Shown one piece after another: positions 1 through 5,288 of a DNA stretch of 5,288 nt (positions are counted from its first letter, which is position 1; each line of letters opens with the position of its first letter). The position numbers and the translations under genes are program-made. The notes beneath the pieces were generated by a model. It was given only the letters and a program-made list of their open reading frames with translations, made no database searches and was not told where the DNA came from. Source of the DNA: Sediminibacterium sp. (lineage in GTDB: Bacteria; Bacteroidota; Bacteroidia; Chitinophagales; Chitinophagaceae); assembly GCA_028288645.1 (NCBI GenBank), contig JAQBNJ010000076.1:1-5288 (forward strand), in the 5' to 3' direction.

Positions 1-453
1 TACCGTTGTGCGGCTTACCTCTGCACCGGTTCCGCTTAAAGTGGGTATGCCTGCTTTGTAAACACCGGCATTTTTTACAAGGTCCCATCCCTGGTAATCT
101 GCTGAAGAACCGGGGTTGGTCATCATAAGTGAAACCGCTTTGGCAAGATCCATTGCGGAACCGCCGCCGATACCGATCACGCCGCTGATCGTGCCGAATT
201 CTTCTTTTAGTTGCAGCGCCAGTTTATCAACCTGTGTGGTCTTGGGTTCGTATGTTACATCTACAAAAATGACCTTGTCCTTGCCGTGCAATGGGATGCG
301 GTTCGGCAGCATCTTTCCTTCAAAAAAATGATCCACTAAAAAGATCATCGGTGCGTCTTCTTTGCGCTGGGGTTTTAAGATCTCATCCAGCTGGTTAAAA
401 CTGCCCCGCCCATACACTACATAACTCACCATTTTAAAATTTCTGAAACTCAT
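1..453 (-). CDS. kdnB: Iron-containing alcohol dehydrogenase, KdnB-like (Kdo 8-oxidase), 3' end outside window
   Basis: The first 151 codons of a group III (iron-containing) alcohol dehydrogenase are present; the rest lies beyond the left edge. The N-terminus MSFRNFKMVSYVVYGRGSF, a segment YEPKTTQVD (68-76), the nucleotide-binding GGGS loop (96-99, followed by MDLAKAVSLM) and the GTGAE motif (141-145) are all visible. From memory this layout, including TNPGSSADYQGWDLV at 112-126, closely matches Shewanella KdnB. KdnB oxidises C8 of 3-deoxy-D-manno-octulosonate (Kdo) so that the aminotransferase KdnA can make 8-amino-Kdo for lipopolysaccharide; it acts in the cytoplasm. The metal-binding Asp and His residues of the family fall after residue 151 and cannot be checked. 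The ATG at 453 is preferred over the internal ATG at 432 because family members begin MSFKNFK; no clear Shine-Dalgarno precedes it. The upstream kinase gene ends 107 bases away. A generic Fe-dependent alcohol dehydrogenase with another substrate is the alternative. The family is certain; the KdnB assignment is likely. Confidence 0.85.
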   Translation of the reverse strand, partial: MSFRNFKMVSYVVYGRGSFNQLDEILKPQRKEDAPMIFLVDHFFEGKMLPNRIPLHGKDKVIFVDVTYEPKTTQVDKLALQLKEEFGTISGVIGIGGGSAMDLAKAVSLMMTNPGSSADYQGWDLVKNAGVYKAGIPTLSGTGAEVSRTTV

Positions 454-489
454 AGAGGTATTTTTTCTTTTATAACAAAGCCGGTACTG

Positions 490-497
490 CAAACCTA
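490..497 (-). promoter_or_regulatory. Candidate Bacteroidota -7 promoter element for kdnB
   Basis: Read on the minus strand the bases are TAGGTTTG, a perfect fit to the Bacteroidota primary sigma factor -7 consensus TAnnTTTG. It ends 36 bases before the kdnB ATG, which gives a plausible 5' leader of roughly 30 bases. No good TTG or TTTG -33 element is seen at the expected distance; the nearest candidate is a poor TGTTT stretch. The site lies in the 107-base gap after the kinase gene, so it would let kdnB be transcribed independently. This is a motif match only. Confidence 0.45.
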
Positions 498-560
498 CTT
501 AGAAACGACTAAATTTAAACAGGTTGCATGATGTCTTGTCTATTAACAGAACAGCGCCAG

Positions 561-3500
561 TTAAGATCCGTCAGTTGCCGGAAGTTCTTTTTTAAGAATC
601 ACCAGTTCTTCCTGTAATTGCTTCTCTAATACAGCAAACAAACGAACTACTTCCTTCACCTTTGAACCGATCGTATCAATGCCGGTTATCGCTTTTGCGT
701 CGGATTCAATTTTGGCCAGTAGTTCCAGCAGTTGCCTTGACTGCATCATACCTATGGCGCCTTTTATTTTATGAGCTAATTTATAGAGCCCCTGCCAATC
801 TTCATTATCACACAGGGACGATAGCTGTACAATATCCGCGGTTATATTCTCTAAAAAGAACAATATCATGTCATATACATATCTCTTATCGTCCAGCTCT
901 TCGAGAAGTGACAGGTCGTATAGTTTTTCGAGAGAATTTGTTTTAGTGACCGATGCGTTTTGCGGAAATGCAGCCTTATTCAACAGCAAACGGGTAAGCC
1001 TGTTGTACAGGTCCTTAAAGTCGAAAGGTTTCAAAATAAAATCGTTCATGCCCACTTCCTTACACCTATCCTGGTCCTCTTTTAATGCAGTGGCGGTTAA
1101 TGCAATGATCGGCATCTGTAGCTGCATAACCTCGCGTATATAAATAGTGGTCTCATAACCACCCATTACCGGCATTTGCACATCCATAAGTACCAGGTCA
1201 TAATCTGGTTTCATCTTCAGGCGTTCGATCGCTTCTTTTCCGTTGGCGGCGAGGTCCACTTTGCTTCCCACTTTTTGCAGTACAACACTTACGAGCCGTT
1301 GGTTTACCGGGTTATCTTCCACCACAAGGAAATGCTTGTTTTTCAGGGTTTCCGAAAAATCGTTTTTTGCAACCGCATCACGGCTTTCTTCCTTAACCGA
1401 CCCATAGATCATAATGAAACGGAAGGCGGAGCCTTTATTCAGCTGGCTATGTACAGAAATATTTCCGCCCTGTAATTCTACCAACCCCTTGCTGATGGCG
1501 AGTCCGAGCCCTGCACCACCGTATCCCTGCGAAATATCAATATTCGCCTGCGCAAAACTCTTGAAGATGGTCTCGAACTTATCGCGTGCTATTCCAATAC
1601 CCGTATCAGTAATAGTGAATGAGAGCTTTGTCTCTTCCTCAGTATGCTCAAGCAGGAAAACTTCTATCCGGATAAAACCGGAATCTGTGAATTTAACGGC
1701 GTTGTCTACCAGGTTCACCAACACCTGTTTTAATCTTGCCACGTCGCCGGTAACCAATGTTGGAACCTGCTCACCGATCACAACTTCAAGCGCCAGGCCT
1801 TTTTTCTTAAACTGGTAATCGAATTGATTCTTAACACTGGCAATTGCATCACGGAGATTGAATGGCTTATTCAGCAGGGCAAGCTTACCTGTTTTGATAT
1901 TTGAAAAATCAAGGATATTGTTTACGATCGCAAGCAGGTTGTTTAAAGAACGGCTGATCGTGCTTGTGAATTCCCGCTGTTCACTATTCAATTCCGTCTC
2001 TGACAATAATGTGGTCATACCCTGTATGCCATTTAATGGCGTACGGATCTCATGACTCATGTTTGCGAGAAATTGTTCCTGTAATTCTTTGGCCTCTTCT
2101 GCATTTTTAAGCGCAACCTCCAGTTGCCTGGTGCTTTGAATTTTTTCAGTGATATCAGTTGCGATACCGCTGATGCCAAATACCTGCTGCTTATCATCCA
2201 GCAATGGAAATTTTACGAGTAAGAGTGTGCGGCGCCCCTCAGAGGTTTCTATGGTTTCTTCTACCTGCACCGGTTTACGGGCGGCGATCACTTCTTCATC
2301 TAATTTGAGATAATGGTCAGCCTGTTCTTCTGTATTAAAATCGTAATCGGTTCTATTGATCACCATTTCATCGGTAAGATTGAACACTTCTTTAAAACGG
2401 CGGTTAACCATGGTATAGCGGCCCTCAAGGTCTTTGATAAAGACAAGTGTTGTGGTATTATTCAGGATTGAATTGAGGCGGAACTCATTTTCTTTACGCG
2501 CAGATTCTGATTCATTCAGTTCTTCTTCGATCTGTTTTTGTTCCGTGATATCTTTCACCATACACTGGAAACCCGATATCTCATCATTATCATACAATAA
2601 CTGCGAGGTTTGCTCCACCCATTTTTTCTCGCCGTTTTTTGTCCGTATTGCAAATTCAAGATGTGTTGTAGGTATTCTGTTTCTAAACTGTTCTACATAA
2701 AAACTGAGCACCCGCTCGGTCCATTCAGGGTCCAGCAATATGCCAAAATGTTTGCCGCTCAGTTCCTCTACGGTATACCCGGTTAATTCTGATACACGCT
2801 GGTTGGAAAAGCTAACGATGCCCCGTTCATTCGAGGTGTACATAACGGCGCCGATATTTTCGATCAGGTTCCTGTATTTCTCTTCATTAACGGCGACCTC
2901 TTCTTCAGCCTTTCTTCTGCGATAGATATCACGGTTGAGTTTGAAAAGGATCACGAGCACAAGTACAAAAGCAAAAACGCCACCGAATACCGCCGTGTAG
3001 ATGCTGTTGTTGTAACTTCTTTCGTTTTGTGCCATCCGCGCATACAGGAGATCATTTTCTATTTGCCGGATAGAGGCCAGCAATGTTTTTACTGCGCGGG
3101 TTAATTGCGGGCCGTTACCTGAAGGATCTAACTTTTCTAATAAAAGCGTTGGCGTAAAACCATCCGACAAAAGCGTATCCTGGAAAAGTTTATTCCGGTT
3201 GCAAAAGTCTTTTAGTTTTTCAATATTTGATCTTTGTCTTTCATTGTCACTTGTAGTAAGGCTGAGCCTGGCAATAGATTGGTCCAGGTAAGAATGTAAA
3301 CGATGAACGACCGCTTTCCATTCCGGGTTTTTAGTTGCCACATAACTCCTTGCGGCTGATTCAGATTCTGAAAACAGAATACTAATCGTATCGATATTAC
3401 TGATAGCATCGCTGGTGTGATTGAGCCATGCCCGGGATTGTTCCTGCCGGTTTTTTTGCTGGTATAGTACGGCCATGAACAATACAAGCGCCAACAGCGA

Positions 3501-3566
3501 GAAAGTAAAGATCAGCCGGATCTTTCGGTCGGGTTTAACCGATTGACTGAGGTTTTGTTTTTTCAT
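561..3566 (-). CDS. Membrane hybrid histidine kinase (CHASE3-PAS-PAS-HisKA-HATPase-REC-Hpt)
   Basis: This 1001-residue multistep phosphorelay sensor sits in the inner membrane. A first membrane segment (about 17-36) and a second (about 189-210) enclose a periplasmic helical domain (about 40-185) with the CHASE3-like stretch SESESAARSYVATKN (66-80). Two PAS domains follow (about 228-345 and 360-475), each ending in a DITE motif, then a coiled linker. The HisKA domain has the phospho-acceptor His505 in NMSHEIRTPLNG. The ATPase domain has the N box with Asn622, G1 DTGIGIA (654-660), an F box (664-673) and G2 GGAGLGLAI (683-691). The receiver domain (about 744-862) keeps Glu750/Asp751, phospho-acceptor Asp795 in LMDVQMP, Thr824 and Lys846. 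The C-terminal Hpt domain has His932 in AHKIKG. All catalytic residues appear intact, so it should be active. There is no DNA-binding domain and no neighbouring response regulator in the window, so the output partner and the stimulus are unknown. The ATG at 3566 lacks a clear Shine-Dalgarno; the stop is TAA. A possible signal is a sugar or envelope cue given its neighbours, but that is speculation. Confidence 0.95.
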   Translation of the reverse strand: MKKQNLSQSVKPDRKIRLIFTFSLLALVLFMAVLYQQKNRQEQSRAWLNHTSDAISNIDTISILFSESESAARSYVATKNPEWKAVVHRLHSYLDQSIARLSLTTSDNERQRSNIEKLKDFCNRNKLFQDTLLSDGFTPTLLLEKLDPSGNGPQLTRAVKTLLASIRQIENDLLYARMAQNERSYNNSIYTAVFGGVFAFVLVLVILFKLNRDIYRRRKAEEEVAVNEEKYRNLIENIGAVMYTSNERGIVSFSNQRVSELTGYTVEELSGKHFGILLDPEWTERVLSFYVEQFRNRIPTTHLEFAIRTKNGEKKWVEQTSQLLYDNDEISGFQCMVKDITEQKQIEEELNESESARKENEFRLNSILNNTTTLVFIKDLEGRYTMVNRRFKEVFNLTDEMVINRTDYDFNTEEQADHYLKLDEEVIAARKPVQVEETIETSEGRRTLLLVKFPLLDDKQQVFGISGIATDITEKIQSTRQLEVALKNAEEAKELQEQFLANMSHEIRTPLNGIQGMTTLLSETELNSEQREFTSTISRSLNNLLAIVNNILDFSNIKTGKLALLNKPFNLRDAIASVKNQFDYQFKKKGLALEVVIGEQVPTLVTGDVARLKQVLVNLVDNAVKFTDSGFIRIEVFLLEHTEEETKLSFTITDTGIGIARDKFETIFKSFAQANIDISQGYGGAGLGLAISKGLVELQGGNISVHSQLNKGSAFRFIMIYGSVKEESRDAVAKNDFSETLKNKHFLVVEDNPVNQRLVSVVLQKVGSKVDLAANGKEAIERLKMKPDYDLVLMDVQMPVMGGYETTIYIREVMQLQMPIIALTATALKEDQDRCKEVGMNDFILKPFDFKDLYNRLTRLLLNKAAFPQNASVTKTNSLEKLYDLSLLEELDDKRYVYDMILFFLENITADIVQLSSLCDNEDWQGLYKLAHKIKGAIGMMQSRQLLELLAKIESDAKAITGIDTIGSKVKEVVRLFAVLEKQLQEELVILKKELPATDGS

Positions 3567-3599
3567 GATAAAACCGGACAGAGGATAACATCGAAAAGA

Positions 3600-3623
3600 T
3601 AGTAATATTCTTACAATATACTA
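3600..3623. repeat. AT-rich imperfect dyad upstream of the kinase gene
   Basis: TAGT plus ATATT (3600-3603, 3605-3609) pairs with AATAT plus ACTA (3615-3619, 3620-3623) around a 5-base centre, with one bulged A at 3604. It lies 34-57 bases upstream of the kinase start, where a promoter or operator would be expected. AT-rich dyads arise easily by chance, and no regulator can be named. The rest of the 150-base gap between transporter and kinase (3567-3716) shows no gene, no convincing promoter and no GC-rich stem with a T tract. Confidence 0.25.
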
Positions 3624-3716
3624 ATACACGTTAAAAGACATGAAGATAGAGCAAGGAATCTATTCAGCAGCGAAAGATCGGCCTTGTAATTTGGGCTGTA
3701 TAAATGGCGCGTAGTA

Positions 3717-5066
3717 TTAAGCGCTCAGCTTTTTCTCCAGCTCCTCAAGCGATACGCCTTTTGTTTCGGGAACACTGGTAAGTACCCAGATCAATTGCAG
3801 GGCCATCATGCCTGCAAAAAAAGCAAAAATGGGCCAGGGATTATCTTTAAAAATACCACTGTTACTGTCTAAAAAAACAGGTGTTATTAATGTGATCAAG
3901 GCCGCAAATATCCAGTGAATGCTGGCGCCGAAAGATTGCCCTGCACCACGAATCTTATTTGGAAAGATCTCTGAAATAAATACCCAGATAACAGCGCCTT
4001 GTCCCACAGCATGTGCCGCAATAAAAAGCAAAAGAAAGCTCATTAAAAATACAGGACCCGCGTGCGAATAGAAAGCCCATGCTACCATTGACAGGCTCAG
4101 GATATAACCCAAAGAACCAATGATCAGCAATGTTTTCCGTCCAAGCTTATCGATCAGGAACAAGCCTACAAAAGTGAAGGCAAGGTTCACTCCCCCGATC
4201 GCTATGGAATTGAACAGGGAATCTTTTGCAGCGAGCCCGGCTTTTTCAAGTATTTCGGGAGCGTAGTATAAAATGAAATTGATACCCGACAACTGGTTGA
4301 AGAATGCAACCATGAATGCGAGGTAAATGATCTTTTTATGTTTGGCACTGAAAAAACCGGCAACTTTTCCATTGGCGCTATCGTGCCTGTTACTTTCAAT
4401 GATGGATGCGGTTTCTGTCTCAACATCCACAACACCGATCTGCAGCATGATCTGCTTGGCTTTTGCCAGGTCGTTGCGTTTGGTGATCAGCCACCTGGGA
4501 CTTTCCGAAATGCCGAACACCAATACAGTGTATAACAAAGCAGGAACCGCCAATACGCCTAACATCCAGCGCCAGTCGTCGGAACCACCAACGCCCTGTA
4601 AGAAATAGTTGGAAAGAAATGCTACCAGGATGCCGAATACAATATTGAATTGATATAAGGCACCCAATCTTCCGCGCGTGGCCGGTGTTGAAATTTCAGA
4701 AATATAGATCGGTGCAACAACGGAGGAAACGCCAATGCCAATGCCGCCGATAAAACGAAAGAAAGAAAAAATATACGCATTGCCCGCAAATGCAGAACCA
4801 AAAGCAGAAACGGCAAACAGAACGCCAACCCAGAGCAAGACGGTTTTACGCCCGTATTTTTCAGTGGGAATACCACCGAACAGAGCACCGAGTACCGTTC
4901 CCCAAAGCGCCATTGACATGATAAAAAATCCATGGAACAAAGGAGACGTGTGCCATAGTTCTTTGATGGGCTGGTTGGCGCCGGAAATAACCACCGTATC
5001 AAATCCAAAAATAAAACCGGCCAGGGCCACAACTATTGACCAACGAATCAATTTGCTCTTGTTCAT
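3717..5066 (-). CDS. Sugar porter family MFS transporter (XylE/GLUT-like), probable proton symporter
   Basis: A 449-residue, 12-helix inner-membrane transporter of the sugar porter family, of normal family length. Numbering from the chosen ATG, helix 1 carries GFDTVVISG with Asp23, equivalent to the proton-coupling Asp27 of E. coli XylE; uniporter GLUTs have Asn there, so proton symport is inferred. Signatures in order: EKYGRK (69-74), Arg104 in RFIGGIGIG, PIYISE with Glu124, RGRL with Arg131, Gln139, a SESPRWL variant of PESPRWL (187-193), NQLSGIN (257-263), DKLGRK (306-311), the WVFISEIFPNKIRG block (361-374), and the C-terminal VPETKGVSLEELE. Sugar-contact positions are mostly kept (Gln258, Asn263, Tyr267, Asn294, Trp361), but His384 and Asn257 replace Gln415 and Gln288 of XylE, so the substrate may not be xylose. 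An upstream in-frame TTG at 5072 would add two residues; the ATG at 5066 is the more credible start. No sugar-catabolic gene is adjacent in the window, so the exact sugar is open. Confidence 0.93.
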   Translation of the reverse strand: MNKSKLIRWSIVVALAGFIFGFDTVVISGANQPIKELWHTSPLFHGFFIMSMALWGTVLGALFGGIPTEKYGRKTVLLWVGVLFAVSAFGSAFAGNAYIFSFFRFIGGIGIGVSSVVAPIYISEISTPATRGRLGALYQFNIVFGILVAFLSNYFLQGVGGSDDWRWMLGVLAVPALLYTVLVFGISESPRWLITKRNDLAKAKQIMLQIGVVDVETETASIIESNRHDSANGKVAGFFSAKHKKIIYLAFMVAFFNQLSGINFILYYAPEILEKAGLAAKDSLFNSIAIGGVNLAFTFVGLFLIDKLGRKTLLIIGSLGYILSLSMVAWAFYSHAGPVFLMSFLLLFIAAHAVGQGAVIWVFISEIFPNKIRGAGQSFGASIHWIFAALITLITPVFLDSNSGIFKDNPWPIFAFFAGMMALQLIWVLTSVPETKGVSLEELEKKLSA

Positions 5067-5091
5067 ATGCAATCGTTTAGAACAGGAAGGT

Positions 5092-5119
5092 AGGGAATAT
5101 TGAACACTGAACAGGGAAT
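5092..5119. repeat. Direct repeat AGGGAAT, two copies 21 bases apart
   Basis: AGGGAAT occurs at 5092-5098 and again at 5113-5119, so the copies start 21 bases apart, about two turns of the helix. The second copy overlaps the start of the TGTTCAAT arm of the neighbouring inverted repeat. The repeats lie 26-53 bases upstream of the transporter ATG. The phasing suits cooperative protein binding on one DNA face, but two 7-base copies can be chance. Confidence 0.35.
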
Positions 5120-5126
5120 GTTCAAT
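5099..5126. promoter_or_regulatory. Inverted repeat ATTGAACA-N12-TGTTCAAT, candidate operator of the transporter gene
   Basis: ATTGAACA (5099-5106) and TGTTCAAT (5119-5126) form a perfect 8-bp inverted repeat separated by 12 bases. A further TGAACA (5108-5113) lies inside the spacer, 7 bases after the first, and a related AGAACA is at 5079-5084. The cluster is 33-60 bases upstream of the transporter start, between divergent genes. It could be an operator for a sugar-responsive regulator or a hairpin in the transporter leader RNA. No regulator gene is in the window and the motif does not match a site I can name. Confidence 0.4.
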
Positions 5127-5150
5127 TATGAAGTGGCGGCCCTGGAAATC

Positions 5151-5179
5151 TTGACAATTGCGGATTATTTGTATCTTAA
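5151..5179 (+). promoter_or_regulatory. Candidate promoter for the rightward gene
   Basis: A TTG (start of TTGACA, 5151-5156) stands 18 bases before TATCTTAA (5172-5179), which matches six of eight positions when compared with the Bacteroidota -7 consensus TAnnTTTG, with TTG as the -33 element. Transcription would then start about 10-15 bases before the ATG at 5199, giving a very short leader. A sigma70 reading of TTGACA fails because no good -10 hexamer follows at 17 bases. Weak motif evidence only. Confidence 0.35.
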
Positions 5180-5198
5180 GAGGAAGAATGAATAGTTG

Positions 5199-5288
5199 AT
5201 GGATATCAAAAAATTATTAGACAGTAAAGACATAAAGGCCAAAGAAAAAACGGCAACACTTGGCCAATGGCTGATTGAAAAAAAGATA
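5199..5288 (+). CDS. Unrecognised lysine-rich protein, N-terminal 30 codons only
   Basis: An open frame begins with ATG at 5199 and runs to the right edge without a stop. The 30 visible residues start MDIKKLLDSKDIKAKEK, then TATLGQWLIEKKI: highly charged, about one-third lysine, with no signal peptide or membrane segment, and probably helical and cytoplasmic. An AGGAAG at 5181-5186 is somewhat far (12 bases) for a ribosome binding site. It is divergent from the transporter gene. The N-terminus vaguely recalls Bacteroidota proteins of unknown function with HEAT-like helical repeats, but that is a memory-based impression and too little is visible to assign a family. It is supported as a gene by the frame staying open to the edge, codon content, and its position after a possible promoter. 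Confidence 0.6.
   Translation, partial: MDIKKLLDSKDIKAKEKTATLGQWLIEKKI

Noticed and set aside
430..432. Internal ATG as the start of the KdnB-like protein
   Set aside because: It would remove the MSFRNFK segment that is typical of this family, so the ATG at 451-453 is preferred.
580..600. TTCTT/AAGAA stem with an A/T tract near the end of the kinase gene, resembling a terminator
   Set aside because: It is AT-only, short and inside the coding sequence for the VILKKEL tail; it is explained by lysine codons.
1414..1818. A 134-codon open frame on the plus strand, and several shorter ones opposite the kinase gene
   Set aside because: They lie wholly antisense to strongly conserved kinase domains, and their translations show no recognisable motif; they are shadows of the real gene.
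4735..5103. A 122-codon plus-strand frame opposite the start of the transporter gene
   Set aside because: Antisense to conserved helices of the MFS protein, with a proline- and lysine-rich composition and no family features.
5109..5123. GAAC and GTTC half-sites resembling a Gram-positive type LexA (SOS) box
   Set aside because: The spacer is 7 bases (GAAC-N7-GTTC) instead of the required 4, and neither neighbour is a DNA repair gene.
5151..5156. TTGACA as a classical sigma70 -35 box
   Set aside because: At 17 bases downstream the hexamer is a poor -10, and the rest of the window suggests a Bacteroidota sigma factor; kept only as a possible -33 TTG.

Overview
This window looks like a moderate-GC chromosomal segment of a Bacteroidota bacterium, most likely Chitinophagia/Chitinophagaceae-like. 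The reasons are the KdnB-type dehydrogenase, the CHASE3-PAS-PAS hybrid kinase style, start codons without a clear Shine-Dalgarno sequence, and a perfect Bacteroidota-type -7 element (TAnnTTTG) before the first gene. The taxonomic call is inference; no rRNA or marker gene is present.

Layout, left to right: (1) bases 1-453, minus strand, the N-terminal 151 codons of an iron-containing alcohol dehydrogenase resembling KdnB (Kdo 8-oxidase), cut by the left edge; (2) 454-560, a short intergenic region with a candidate promoter for kdnB; (3) 561-3566, minus strand, a 1001-residue membrane hybrid histidine kinase (TM-CHASE3-TM-PAS-PAS-HisKA-HATPase-REC-Hpt); (4) 3567-3716, an intergenic region with an AT-rich imperfect dyad; (5) 3717-5066, minus strand, a 449-residue sugar-porter-family MFS transporter; (6) 5067-5198, a divergent intergenic region with a cluster of TGAACA-type repeats forming an 8-bp inverted repeat; (7) 5199-5288, plus strand, the first 30 codons of an unrecognised lysine-rich protein, cut by the right edge.

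The three minus-strand genes are co-directional, but gaps of 107 and 150 bases and a candidate promoter before kdnB argue against one tight operon. Transporter, sensor kinase and LPS-sugar oxidase have no demonstrated joint pathway. The kinase carries its own receiver and Hpt domains but no DNA-binding output, so it must pass phosphate to a regulator encoded elsewhere. I see no RNA gene, mobile element, CRISPR array or clear rho-independent terminator. The window reads mostly as ordinary core-type genome. The points most worth a second look are the Kdo-modification gene, the repeat cluster upstream of the transporter, and the substituted sugar-contact residues of the transporter.
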